Assembly (NCBI GenBank): GCA_036850595.1
Contig: CM072148.1
Span: forward strand, 3,876,100 to 3,940,099
DNA length: 64,000 bases
Direction: 5' to 3'
DNA from: Rhyacichthys aspro
Taxonomy: Eukaryota; Chordata; Actinopteri; Gobiiformes; Rhyacichthyidae
The position numbers and the translations under genes were made by a program. Shown piece by piece: positions 12,001-24,900 of this stretch. Numbering within the stretch: the stretch's first letter is position 1; every line of letters starts with the position of its first letter. The notes under the pieces were generated by a model that was not told the DNA's origin, did no database searches, and was given only the letters and a program-made list of their open reading frames with translations.

Positions 12001-14666
12001 ATTTCCAATTAATGCTTGTGATAACGAGTGTGAAAAACACTTTTTCATATTTTATTTTGGTCCTCAAAACTCAACCAGGAATGCTTTAAATAGCAGAGTT
12101 TTTTGGTTTGTTTGAGTAAATCTGTTTAATCACTAATATCATATTGTTACAGTAATGATCATCCAGGCTTTATTATGAACAATTTTTGATGAATGAGATA
12201 TTTTCCTCGTGTTGGCAAGTTTCTCATGCTCACAAAATCCTCTTGGGAAAGTATTTTTTTCAGTATTTATTCCAGCACTGGCTTCGTCATTTTACACAGA
12301 AAGAAAAGAGAAGCAAAGGAAAACACAGGAAGAAATGAACACTGAAGGTGAGAGGTTAAAGTTAAAGTTGGTTTATCATTAAAGATTGTGCGATTGGAAT
12401 TAGTTCAGGTTTAAATAAAGTAAATACAAATTAGAGAAGGTTTCTGGTCATTTTTGTTTTAACCGATCCCAACGTTTCTTCCAAAAACACTCCAAAAGGA
12501 TCCCAATTTATGTTATGATGATATGGACGGGTCTGTAGAGAACCCAGTACAACAACAGACAACATTAAAATACATGAGGCCAGCAGAAATAGGAACTACC
12601 ACTGGTATATGAAGCTGTGCAAAAAAAAACATGTTAACACTTGAATTTGAAGATGAATAAATACTGGAACAGTCTCATTTCCTGAAGAGTAGGAGCAGAT
12701 TAGCAGAGTCCAAATGTGCCTGGAGGCTGTCTAATAATAATACACGATGTGCAGTCACAGCTGAGCATAGCACTCACAGATTAACATGTGCAGAGCAAAC
12801 AGCTTCAATAAACTCCTCTTGCTCTGAAACGGAACCAAATATAGGCCTGCAGAATGAACCAAATCTAATTATTCCTAATGTTTTGGTGGTGTATAGTTTG
12901 AAAATGAACGCAGAGAAAGGAGGAGTAATTTGGGTCAGTGGTTAGCTTTAATCGGATGACAAGAAATCACCATTATGTATTAAAGCAGGTCAGTCCTAAT
13001 CTGGGAAACGGCATGTATTCTCCTGGTTATAGTCATCCTTAATCCTGGCAGCCCCCGACAGCACTGGGCCCAGACAGAGCCAGACGAGAGAAAAGCATTG
13101 TGCATCCACGACACACGCAAGTCTCCATGTCCAATGATATTACAGAGGAATGCACTGCAGGGATTTGCAGAAGTCACATGGTTTATATAGGGATTACACC
13201 CCCTACCTGGAGGATAAAGCAAAGTGTTGTGCAATTCTAGACTGTACTTCCACCTATAGAGATGTCACTTGGCTCCGAGTGCTCTATCCTCCATAGTGAC
13301 AGGAAAAAAAAGTGAAAACTGAATAACGTCAGCCTAGATCTCAAACTGTTGGAGTGCATTAGGTTCACGAAGCATCACAGTTATTGAGACGTACAGCACA
13401 GAGCAAAGTAAAGTAGTGTGAGGAGTTTACAAAATGCAGAGTGAAAGAAGAGAAGACAATTCTAAATCAAATCAATATTTGGTCTGACTTTGCCTCAAAA
13501 CAGGAACAGTTTAAGCAGTTCCACTGTTTTGGATCTGGGCAGATTCTGTTCATTTGGAAAATCCCAGAGAAAACCAGGCCAAGCTGGACTAAACCAGACC
13601 TCCAAATCTCAGAAGAGACTTAGACTAAAGCAGGCAAATAATGTTAATCAAAAGAGCTGAGACTGATCACACAAACCGAGCACACACACTAGTTTTGATC
13701 TGCTATTAGCACTTAACCTTTTAGCTTTAGAGTCTTTTTGGTCTGAAAATGTAATACAGTGAGATATTAACAGGGGGATTGTGTACCGTATTGGGCTGAA
13801 GTGGTCACTATAACAGAGTTGGATCAGATGACTCTGTCTTCTTTGGTTTCTGTCGTTCCGATTTTGGCAAGCTTAGTAAATTTGGCTCTGAATCTGTAGT
13901 TCTCACATCAAAATCCTTCTTTCTCATTGGCTCAGACCCATGAGAGTTAAGTAGGGTTAACTTGTGCAAGAAATGACTCAGAAGCCTCTATTAGCCACAC
14001 ACGCAGCAGTGAAAAACTCATTTACCATCACGCAGATGTGGAGGCGCGACGGCCAAATGCGTCCAGCTTTCTCCGAGGCCACAGTCGGCTCCAGAAGAGA
14101 CGCTGTGAAAGCTGTGGAGCGGCAGGTTAGAGGCAGGTGGGCGCCAACACAGGTGCGCAACAGAGACGCTAACAGATGGTTCTGTCAGCTGGAGATAAAA
14201 CACCAGCTATACATGAGGCCAAAGGTATAGAGTCATTCAGGCTGGAACTGAGCTGAAGTAGACTGCTTTAGAAGTTGGTAAATGTAGTTTCTTTAATTGA
14301 AGCGACACAAGAAGACTCATTATGATCCTTTTAAAGGTCACTCTGTGGTTTTCATTATTATTGTTCCAGGTCACAATGGCCAGGGTTAATCCAGTTGAAC
14401 TGTGTCATTGTGCATTTAGCAGAAAATGATTCAACTTAAAGCACTAACAGCTCTGGACGCATGAGCTTATTTCTTCAAACCAGAAGCTATTACTCTATTC
14501 ATAGATTCCAGGAGAAATGGTTACATCAAAGCACAGGTGTGTGTTTTTGAATGAAAAGTCATTATTTATGAACTATTTTTTTCCCTCTGCGCTCCCAACA
14601 GAGCTGTGGAGTTTACTCGGCGGGTTTTGTTCTGGTTTTCTCCACCAACATCAAAACCATGCATGG
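9048..14666. other. Copy 1: no gene recognised
   Basis: Non-coding. The 119-codon frame at 9443-9802 is altered by small indels near its copy-2 counterpart (31130-31140), which argues against coding. A pyrimidine-rich CT microsatellite lies at about 9753-9775. No RNA gene was seen. Confidence 0.5.
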
Positions 14667-14682
14667 TGCCCCCTGGTGGTGG
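14667..14682 (-). promoter_or_regulatory. CTCF-like motif, copy 1 allele
   Basis: tgccccctggtggtgg is the reverse complement of a CTCF core (CCACCAGGGGGCA). The corresponding site in copy 2 (36126-36141) reads gcgccccctggtggtgg, closer to consensus. The 30 or so bases to the left differ completely between the copies. Confidence 0.5.
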
Positions 14683-17600
14683 CGGATGTTTGCATCAGAA
14701 GTAGAAGTCTGTGTTTTTTCCAGAACTGGTTGTGTGCCATTTCTATTCTAAGTTATTACTGGGAAATATGGCTCTATAAAAGCCAGCTACTGTTTGTACT
14801 GAATAATGTACTCCAACATTGTGGCTTTAAATTCTGGGCCCCCAGTTTCATATCTTTCCTTCCTTTTATCCTTTTATAGAATAACTGTAAACGATAAATG
14901 CAAATTCCTTTTCCACTCTGCAGCCGACTCTCTCTGTTATTACAGCGACATAATGGAACACATTGTTCTTTGTGATTATTTAGCCTACGTATTTATTATT
15001 CTAGTAAAGTTTTATGAACCACTATTGTGGTTTTCCAACCGCTGCAGTGACATAATGCTTCCTGCATAATGTTTCCATTATGGAATCATATGAACACAGG
15101 CTGCCATGGATCCTCTGATGTCATGCTCCTGAATAAGAGGCTAGTATCAGTCTATAGTGAAACCACATTGTGCCAAATGATATCAAACAGCTCGTAAAAG
15201 CTTTGTCTAACTCCAGAGGAACAGATGAGGACCTGATGCTGCCCAACTCTCTGCAAGCTGTTTCTGAAACTCGCCTCAGTGTCTCTACAGATGAATTCAA
15301 CCCAATTTAATTTAGCTGTGACACTTTCAAGGATCTTCTCCCAGATTGGGGTTTGGAGCCAACGCTTCAGCTTTTCCCTGAAAATACTAAACTAAAATAA
15401 CTGAAAAGCTAATGGAATTACATATTTTAAATAAACACAACACTTACAAATAATAACATTTTCAAATAAATCTGAGCAATAGACGGATCCCCCTGTACAA
15501 CCCCTCGTCCCGTCCTATGGGCTTGGATGACAACTACAAACCACTATAAAAACAGCAAAACACATCACAGTAACATCACGTGACTCTTCTGAGGGAGACT
15601 GAAGGAAGTTAGCAGTACTCATACTCATAAAAACTACTCTGTCTATAAGAAAGTTTAAGGAAAATTCCAAACTATATATTATTTATTGTTTTCTCACAAA
15701 GAGACAACATTCGTGTTTCCACGGCGTGACAAGAAACAAAGCTTCGTGTGGTCTGATTGGAACGATTCCTCTGTTATTCTTTTGGGAGGGTTTCCAGACC
15801 CATGTTGATGGACTAAAAAGTGACTGGGTCTCACTGGCCAGTCTAGTGAAAAGTTTTACATCTTTGACTTGGGTAATTTAGCCAACATTTAGCATGATGG
15901 TTCGTTGGTGCCAAAACAAACACTAAATTGATAGAACTAAACTGGGTCATCTTATCACAGAATGGTTTGTGTGACCAAAGTTATTTTCTACTTTCAAATG
16001 TTTGACCAAGACTCCTCAGAAACAGTGGAATATCTGATTAATTCGGTGGTCTATCCTTGCCCCTGGACATTTGCATCTGTCATCACTGAACAGCACAGCT
16101 TCTGACACCGGCTCCTCTCTGTTTGAAGTGTCCCACTAAACTCTGCACTCAATGGTAAATCCACTGCTTATTTTTGTCTCAGTGAATAAACTGGGAACTT
16201 TTTCAGCCACTCTGAACCTCATTAATTACTTGTGCTGGCGTTATGGCAAGACGTGCAGGTAATGTATCGACTTTGACTTTATTTTCCCTGCAGCTGCTCC
16301 TCGAGGTGCTTTTAAAACCACATTCATAATCGCAAATGTGTCCTAATGTATGGCATGAATCAAGCGGTCGAACAGTGAGTGTGAAGACCGGGTCGATACG
16401 CTGCAGTATACTGCCTCCGAGGATTCAAATAGTTCATGAAAGGATAATCCAGTGGTGCGTGTTTCTAAAATGGTGTAATTCCCTTTTAGTGGTCTCCTAT
16501 GCAAAAGTGAGCAGAGTCGGGACAGTGTGACATCGGGGAGCGCGGGGGCTTTACTTCAAATGGCTTAGAAATGGCTGGAATCCCTTTTAGAGGCTGTTTT
16601 CTCTTTTATTGGCTGGAGCGAATGTGAGAGGACGGATTGGCTGGCGCGTGGACGGCTGGAGCACAGTAATGGCAGGTAATGTGGGATAATGATATGAATA
16701 GGATTGAAATGTACAGTGGAATAAAAGAACAGGTAATATCGTGAAGCTGTCCCCAGGTGGATTAGCATTTTTCCAATCTCTAACACTAGCTAGACCTTGC
16801 AGCTGTTCAGTCCTGGTGTATTTCTGCACATTTCGCTGTTACAGGAAATGGAAGTGCACCATATTTTAAGTTCACATGTAACCTGCTACGACTAGAACGG
16901 ACCTAGACAATCCAGCACATAGCAACGTAAAGAATATATACAATGCCATAAACAAGTAGCTGACATATGCTACAGAAACATGTGCACAGAGGATGGACTG
17001 GAAGCAACAAGGTCAAAATGGTTGCCCACCTCCGAAGATAAACACGTCTCTCTGAGGAAAGATTCTGCACAGATTTAACCAACATCTCTCCATGTTATGA
17101 CTTCCTACTGATCGAAGTGTGCAGCAGAGTTATTCAACTTGAGTCCACATCATAAAATCAAGGAGGATGTGAGGGCTGCACCAAAAACTGATTGATGGAA
17201 AATATTAGTATAACCAGTAAGATGTTTATGAACAATTAACTAGTCACTCACACCGCTTTTCATTCGTCTAATTAGTTCCAAAGTGTCATTCCACTCAAAA
17301 ACAGAGGGAACCTATAAAACATGAAAATGATTAGCTTCACTTTATCAGCCAGAAGGCAGGTGTTTATTGCGTCTGCTGCAACAGCTATTACTTTCTGCCT
17401 CTTACGTGTCAGCTGTTAAGTACTGATATTATTGGAACACCGTCTGCAATCATTTTTCAAGCCCCACCTCCATCTTCCTTCAGCGCCGAGATGAAACTTT
17501 TTGCCCTTAAAGTTTCTCAGGTCACAGAGCTATCGTTGAGGCACCACACATATTTTTCTCTTCAAAGCAAAGGTGTCATTTAGCAGATGTTTTATTTTTG

Positions 17601-18517
17601 CTTGCATATGATAGCATACTTCAAGTGAGATGTGAAAAAGTGTTTTTCAGATGCTTTCAGCGCGTGATAACCCTGAGTGCTGTGTGACATTCACTGTGTT
17701 GAACATATGCTTTGTGTTAAATCACACACGGGAGATGGACTAAATGAAACTGAAAAACACATGCTTTTAAAGTCAAATTACACATAAGTTTGTTCCGATT
17801 GAAATAGTCGTATTTGTTCAGACGATTGCTGTCCGTCTCCAGGTGGACGCAACACCTGCTACGTCTAATAGAATGTTCTTTCATACAGTCACACAGTCTT
17901 ATAATAGAAAATGGGTGACAAATGAGTGTCATCAAATACTGAGGCTGTTTACAACGTATTTTTATGTTTGCGTTAGTGGCTAATAAGAAATGAAAATATT
18001 GCATTAATCCTTTATTATTTGAGAGCATTGATGTAAAGAGGATTTTGTAAAACATATATAAAGGTATTTTCAAGACATTTAAAACAACAAGGATCATTGT
18101 GAGAGATATAAGACCCACTAATGTTCACTGTACCTTGAATATGCACAAGAAGCATGTTGTTTGTTGTGACCCAGATCTAAGGGTTTATTACTGTTACTGC
18201 ATCATAATGATCTGCACTGACCCAAAATGATCCATCTCGTCACATCTTAAAGCAACACTACTTTAAAGGCTGAAAATGACAAATGCTGTCACAAAACCTT
18301 CATAAATATTCTATAAATCTAAATCTGTGTTGATGTTACAGGTTTTGGTCAGATATATGTTCTGATCAGATGGAAGTGTGCTCCAAAACTCAGTTACAGA
18401 GCGTTGAAGCTGTGAAACCAGGCTTTTCTCTCAGTTGAGCCAACATATTTAGATAATGTGTTTCTTTCTGCTACGGTTAGCATCATAACTCATGGTGACA
18501 AACTCATTTTTCTCTTT
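14683..18517. other. Copy 1: no gene recognised
   Basis: Non-coding. The frame at 14517-14879 that runs into this stretch is disrupted in copy 2. At 17041-17048 copy 1 lacks the 138-bp segment that copy 2 carries at 38504-38645. Confidence 0.45.
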
Positions 18518-18760
18518 TACTTGATGGCATTCGGAAAATAAATCAGTCTCTGGGTGTTTGTCATGTTTGGACCCGTCCTGTAGCTCCTGCCACAGGGCAA
18601 CAGTTCAAAGAAGCGAGGGGCCTGTCTCTGATGATACTGGTGGCTGTGCTAACGTAGCGTGAGATGGTGGCGTGCTCCGCGCCGGCCGCCGGGCATCTTC
18701 CCTGCTGTTTTGATCACTCTTCGCAGCTTTTTTGTCTGCCTCAGAGCGATCTGTGTAGCG
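18518..18760 (-). pseudogene. Decayed non-LTR retrotransposon, reverse transcriptase C-terminal region (copy 1)
   Basis: On the minus strand, 18697-18745 encodes LRQTKKLRRVIKTAGKMPG. This matches the KKLRRVIKTAGK block found near the C-terminus of fish LINE polyproteins. Further downstream in another frame (about 18560-18615) is FFELLPCGRSYRTGPN, matching the family's F-LLPSGRRYR motif. A short NAIK-like end follows near 18520. The two blocks are in different frames with stops between them, so this is a dead fragment. Order and spacing fit a single LINE. The clade is not resolvable here. The motif match rests on family knowledge, not a search. Confidence 0.6.
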
Positions 18761-21700
18761 TACTTCAGACACAGATACAGAGAGTAAGCAGCTCTTGATG
18801 GTCGACTGCTAGAAGGCCACCGACAGCTTTCTCTCCACAGCGTCCTGGATGCACACTCGGAAATGTAGCCTGCTGCACTTTGGATCGACAGACAGACAGA
18901 TGACGGAAATGAGTTAGAAGTGCTTGGAAGGTCGTAGAGAATGGCTTTAGAATGAATACTGTAAACGTATAACATGAGTCTGTGTGAAGAAGGTCACTAA
19001 TGTAGCTGGCTCACTTTTATTACATACTTTATGTTGTTTTTAACAGCGATGATGATGATGTTTTACCTTCTGTGGCCAACAAGACCATCTTCAAGTTCAA
19101 CTATTGGGCTACTTTAACAAAATTAACCTAAACCCAAACAAAACTAGCTGTTGTGCCTCAATTTTGAAATATAACTTTGATTTAATTAAGTTCAATTTTC
19201 TGTTTATGACTTTCTGTGATGAATTTATAACATGGGGGTCTTCCAGGTGGACCTCTACCGTGTCCATAAAAGGTTCTTTCTAGGTTCACTCTGTAAAATC
19301 ATCTCGTGTCCTCCCTCAGACCACGACCGACTGAAACAGGGTCATGAAACGGGGGCTTGACCGGAGAATAAACCCAGGACCACTTTCAGGACAACATTAG
19401 TTCCAATAGATGGACATCAGCAGTTACCCAAAGAAAATGAACCCTAGTTATTATGGTCAAGGTTTGTCTCCAGAGGAAATTGAGTTGAATGAAAGTGTCA
19501 TGCAGTAATAAGAACAAATGTTTATGATACTTCTGATCCGTGTGTGGGATTACTGTCCATCATCATCATCATCTGATTAGCTGCCCTCCACATCTCTGAT
19601 AATCCCACCATCTACCCCCCAGCGTTGAGAGGCTTATATTTTCTGAATCTCTCTGTTCACGCTCGAACTGGAAGCGCCAGCTAAACTCGGCCAGTTCTTC
19701 TACCATCTGACTTCTTTAAAGCCATCTGCTCGTTCTGCCGTCGCAAACCCCTTCTTCTCCGTCAAACGAAAGGTCAACGAAAGTGCGCGCTGCAGCTTCT
19801 GTGGCTCCGAGGAAATCTGTTCTGCAAAGGGTTTCATAATTATATAAGTATTTAACATAATTGAATTACCAGAATGTGCAGATAAGACTTATTTCCACCA
19901 AGCAATCCAGTACAGTTAAGGTCAGCAAGTAACTCTAGGTCACTGGTTAAGTTACAAAATATGGTGGTGTGTAAAAAGTGTAAAAATTGACAGTTTTTTT
20001 CTTCTTTATTTAAGAGACCTTCTTTATATCAGGTTGCATCCTCCTTTTTCCTCCTTCCTCGTCCACTTTTGGGCCAATTGGTTATGATTAAAACAATTAT
20101 TGGCAATAGTCAGGGGCTTTAGAATGCATTTTGAGTTTATAACACCTTACGTTTGCTACCTTTTAGTGTAGTATCTCAAAAGAAAATGGTTTAGTTTGTC
20201 CAGAGTGAGGTCAGTTATCAACAGTTGCGTTAATTGGCCGACACAGAGAACCCAGAGTCTGTCAGATCCAAACAGAAGGTGGTGATTGTGTTGCTGGTTG
20301 AACATTTTACGACACAGCCCGTAATTACTGGTGCATCATAAAACGGCTTGACCACGAGTCCTGTTTAATAAGCATATACTGTCGGTGCTCTCTCCACGCT
20401 ACATTGACTTTCCTCCAGCAGGGCAGCTTTCAAATGCCAAGTTTTGCATACAGAGTTCAATGTATTTTCGATATTCTTTTTATCACAATATGCACAAAAT
20501 GACGACATAAATCAGCTTTAATATGAACCTCTTCTCATCTAAAGTTCTACACTGGGCTTAACAACACATGCAGATTTGGTGGAAGTGTTCACGACGTCCA
20601 GCCGCGTGAACCTTGTGGCTGTCCACGTCTTTAATTTGATCCTCAATAACAGAACGAAAGCAATTAGTGACCTCACTGCCCTCACGTCAGCCACGGCCCA
20701 CCTGTCCAACAGCATCTCCACAGCCGTTTAGCAGCTTCTGTAAAAACAATAAGCTACTCACATTTGCATAAAGGAGTCTAAATTTAACACGCATTAAGTG
20801 AGTATTGTGCGTTTAAGGAATTATAGATAAATGTCACCGGTTTAAAATGTGTTTCTTCTGTTTCTTTTTCCTTATGTGTTGGTGATTTGAAAAAGCCCCA
20901 CAGCAGCGACATGTGGAGGTCTGTCCAGATGTAATGTGTGAATCAGACGCCTCGGGAAAAAAAAAAAATCACACCTAAGGCAGTTTGAACCTTGAAGCTC
21001 CACTCAAAGGTATTTTTATTTACACCCGAGGCTCTTTTGCATTGTCTGTTTCACATTTCCATTCTGTGACAATGAATGGTTGTTGCTGGAATCCTTTTAT
21101 CCTTTATATTTGGCAACTCTTAATATGATTTTTAAGGCCTCCTCTGTCTCAAATGTGCAGACAGTTTAACGCATCATTCATGATTCCTTAAAGCTGCAAA
21201 GATGGAATGAATGAAGCTTAAATGATCCCATGAAGCAGTTAAAGAGCCTCTGCAGACGTCAGCGTGTTCTCTCCATGAAACAGAGTTGTTCAGACAAAAC
21301 TAAACTGGTTACTCCTTGCAGACTGTCGTACTGTGTCGTTTCTTAATTAAAGTGCTGTTTTATCACACTATGAAATAAATTATATTATAAAAATGAATTA
21401 ACTGACTCTCTAAAGTTAATGTTTGGCTGTTGGTTCGGATACAATATTGTTCCATAAATTGGCCTTTTCCATAAATATCTCTTCTGATCATCACTGTGTA
21501 GTTATAATAATCTGTTGTAGACTCAATGTGCTTAGGTGCAGGAGTAAAATATATAAAAGAGTGTAGTGTTTAGTTGCATGGAAAAAAAAACAAACATCTC
21601 AAGCACAAAAGCGAGTCATGAATGCTCTGCCTCATGTTACAAGCTGTTGTTTAGATCTGCTGCAACGAGCAGTGCCTTCTGCGTGTGTCCTGCTCAAATG

Positions 21701-23476
21701 TTTAATATTACAGTAAACTCACTGGAACCAAACCAGAGCCTGAACAGAACCATCACAGATCAACACTAATGATGATCTTTGGATTCAACATTTCAACTCC
21801 AAAACTATCTTGTATTTAGACAATTGAGCTTTTCCATCCATTTCCATTAAACAGACCTAATATAGTCAATAAATGCACTGTTTGAACTATTTAGTCATTA
21901 GTATTCTTATTTTCTTTAGCACCATGACATCAACATATACAGTGTGTTGTACTTGTATTAAACCTTCATTTACCCCCCTCCATCTAGATACTGTAAGTAC
22001 TACTGTAAGTACTATTGTAAGTACTATTTGACCTCACACCAGAGCCGGCGTGCTCCAGTGTAAAAGGAATCTAGTTCTGCTCAGAATTGACTGTTTGGGC
22101 GTCTCTTTTAACGAAGGTCACTCTCTAAACACACATCCTGGGAGTGCTGTGTGGCCGCCGAGCAGCTCCATCTGATAAGCAGTGTCAGGACCTCTAATGG
22201 GCTGAAAATGATAATGCTTGTCTGGAGGCTGGCAGCTGAGGATGAAGCCCAGCGATAAGGAGGAGAGAGCCGACGCTGATTCAGATTCAGCCGACACACG
22301 AGTCGGCCTCGTTAAAGGTATTTCAGATGAAATCACAGGTTTTACTTCAATCGATGGTGCTTCTGGTTAAAGAATGATCTGGTTCTGAGCAGGTTTATGA
22401 GCTGCATGTGAACAGGCTGTGATCATTCTCAAAATAAGACCATTACCACAATCAATACATTTCCACCTGTCCTTCACAAAGGTAAAGCAATTTATTCTCT
22501 GTAATAGACACTGATCTCCATACATGTTCAGGCCCTTATTCCTTTTACACAGCGGATAAAGTCTTGTTAGATGCTACGATGTTCACGTTTGTTAACTCTC
22601 TGTCCCTTTGCTAAACCAGGATTTTGTAGACTTAATATGTCCACCTTTCTCTGGAGATTATTAGTGTCCTTAGCATCTCCAGAGCCCTGACACCATAGTT
22701 TGAGCTTGGAATTTCACAATATGTCCATTTTATTCAAAAACAAAAACATGAAGAAATAAAGATTAATCACCCAGCCGTAATCTAACACCGAAATAAACCT
22801 TGTTAGTGAAACCTCGCTTCAAGGAAAACTGTGTATATTAAACTGTAAAGCAGGATTTAATTGAAGATTGGCTGTAAGTAATTATAGTTCAGGCAGTAGG
22901 TTAAAAGTGTTTCATGTTTGTCTTCATTTCCCAGTGTGTAGCCCTGATAATCTGAACATGAATGTTTCTATAATCCTTGGTATTTCTCTTAAGACTTGCT
23001 TCATTAGAGAAACTCACTACAGTGACGTATGGAAGTGTGCCCAGATGCAACGTCTGATTTGGCTCTAGGTGTAGTTGTGTAGTGTTGTGGACATTAAGGC
23101 AATACCCAAAGGCATTCATTAAGATTCATATAAAATGGTTATTGGCCAATGGCACATAGTGATCCTTTGAGTCCTATGTTGAACTGGGTTTTCTTGATGT
23201 GTGCTCACTTGTTAAATCACCTACACTTTGTCGTTTTCCCTACACACTTTTAAGCTGCTGATAGCTATTCTGCCTCTATTTTATATTCAGTACGTATACA
23301 GTGCTGTGAAAAAGTATTTGTCTTCTTGATTTCTTGTATTTTTTTTGTATATTTGTCACACTTACATTTAAAATTAGACAAAGGTGACTCATGTAAACAC
23401 AAAATGCAGTTTTTAAGTGAGTATTAAGGGAAAAAAGTCCTATATGGCGCTATGTGAAAAAGTATTTACCCTAAAC
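18761..23476. other. Copy 1: no gene recognised
   Basis: Non-coding. It contains a CAT trinucleotide run at 19558-19573, one unit longer than in copy 2. The empty target site of the SINE found in copy 2 is at 21887-21899. A 28-bp segment at 18913-18940 is absent from copy 2. Confidence 0.45.
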
Positions 23477-24389
23477 CACACATGTCAAACTCAAGGCCCG
23501 GGGGCCAAATGCGGCCCTTTGCAATGTTTTATATGGCCCTCCAGTGTATTTTGTTGGTGATATTTTGGCACATTAAGTTTGAACAAGTTTTAGAAGGATT
23601 TGAATCAGATTTATTTGATTTGCTCAGGAAATCTTAAGCCAGTTTTTCTACAAAGATATATAAAATATGTTCAAATCCATCTAAAACCTGTTGAAATCCA
23701 TCTAAAACCTGTTCAGATCCATTTAAATCTTATTCAAATCCATCTACAACCTGTTCAAGTCCAACTAAAACCTGTTCAAACCCATCTGAAACCGGTTCAA
23801 ATCCAATTAAAACCTGTTCAAATCCAACTAAAACCTGTTCAAACCCATCTGAAACCGGTTCAAATCCAATTAAAACCTGTTAAAATCCAACTAAAACCTG
23901 TTCAAACCCAACTAAAACCTTTTAAAATCCATATAAAACCTGTTAAAATCCATCTAAAACCTGTTCAAATCCATCTAAAACCTGTTCAAATCCATCTACA
24001 ACCTGTTCAAGTCCAACTAAAACCTGTTCAAACCCATCTGAAACCAGTTCACATCCAATTAAAACCTGTTCAAACACATCTGAAACCGGTTCAAATCCAA
24101 TTAAAACCTGTTCAAGTCCAACTAAAACCTGTTCAAATCCATCTAAAACCTGTTCAAATCCATCTAAAACCTGTTAAAATCCATCTAAAACCTGTTAAAA
24201 TCCATCTAAAACCAGTTTACCAAAAAAGGAAGATATTAATGTTAAAGATAACTTGTGTGAAACTCAGATGAAGATGAAACCAAACATTGAAAATGTAATA
24301 AAAGCTTCCCAAGTGTCACCATCTTTGGCCCCTGAAAGGATTCTTATTAACTATCGTGGCCCCTCACCTCTTTAAGTTTGACACCGCTG
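23477..24389. mobile_element. hAT-type MITE with internal minisatellite (copy 1, 913 bp)
   Basis: An 8-base direct repeat ccctaaac flanks the element (23469-23476 and 24390-24397), the target-site length of hAT transposons. The inner termini are inverted repeats: the right end, reverse-complemented, begins cagcggtgtcaaact, and the left end reads cacacatgtcaaactcaagg. The gtgtcaaactcaaggcccg start followed by gcggccc is a familiar fish and vertebrate hAT end. No transposase is encoded. Most of the interior is a 21-bp minisatellite. Near 23581-23610 there is a degenerate unit in the opposite orientation, so the element can in principle fold on itself. Confidence 0.85.
23669..24214 (+). repeat. 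21-bp minisatellite, 26 units (copy 1)
   Basis: The unit is gttcaaatccatctaaaacct with variants (aattaaaacc, catctgaaacc, gttaaaatcc). 546 bases make exactly 26 units. The array sits inside the hAT-type element. Because 21 is a multiple of three and the unit has no stop in one frame, it opens a 223-codon frame (23600-24271) with a 7-residue period, KPVQIHL. Copy 2 has 11 units and an in-frame stop, so I regard the frame as non-coding. Confidence 0.95.
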
Positions 24390-24611
24390 CCCTAAACCTA
24401 ATCACTGGTTGTACCACCCAAATACATTTCCATGTATATTTTAAGCATGTACCAACATAATGACATAAATGACAAACCAACGAGCGAAGGGAACAGTTTG
24501 TCTTCAGTACAAGGCTTAATCTCGCTCTAATTCTTTCGTTCTGCAGTGACACACTAAAGCAGCAGAGATGTTTTGGATTCAGAAGACAGCTGGATCACTT
24601 AAGGCCATGTC

Positions 24612-24900
24612 TCCGTCGTCGTTTTACGGTGTTCTGACATTAATGGTGGGTTGAGGAGAAAAGCCTTTAATAATCCGCGGTACGTTTTGCCGTACGGTGG
24701 CGTTTTCCGTGGTAATGACAGGCTGCAGCGGGGCGCTCCTGCCGCAGTGACGCTCCGGACCCCGGTGTGTTGTGGACAGACGCTGGCTGCGGCGAGACTA
24801 CCTCAAGCTGCGGCACATGCTCCGCTTTTAATTTGGCTCGTCCAAATGAAAGAGAGGCGCGTGTCGACAGGAAACGGAGATGAGAGCCGCCGAGAGCGAA
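24612..24900. promoter_or_regulatory. CpG-dense block beside the hAT element (copy 1)
   Basis: I count about 30 CpG dinucleotides in roughly 290 bases, in a setting that is otherwise CpG-poor. It lies about 220 bases right of the hAT-type MITE. No splice donor or TATA box stands out. It could be an orphan CpG island, an enhancer or a remnant of another DNA transposon with CpG-rich ends. An 85-codon frame here is identical in copy 2, but identity between near-identical copies says nothing about coding. Confidence 0.4.

Noticed and set aside
13964..14230. 88-codon frame identical in both copies as a conserved gene
   Set aside because: Identity is expected for near-identical copies, so it is no sign of selection; no motif or context supports it.
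14517..14879. 120-codon plus-strand frame as a membrane protein gene
   Set aside because: The frame is broken in copy 2 by the replaced sequence near 36110, and its hydrophobic character follows from T-rich DNA.
23669..24214. CRISPR array
   Set aside because: The 21-bp units are contiguous with no unique spacers, lie inside a hAT-type element, and the genome is vertebrate.
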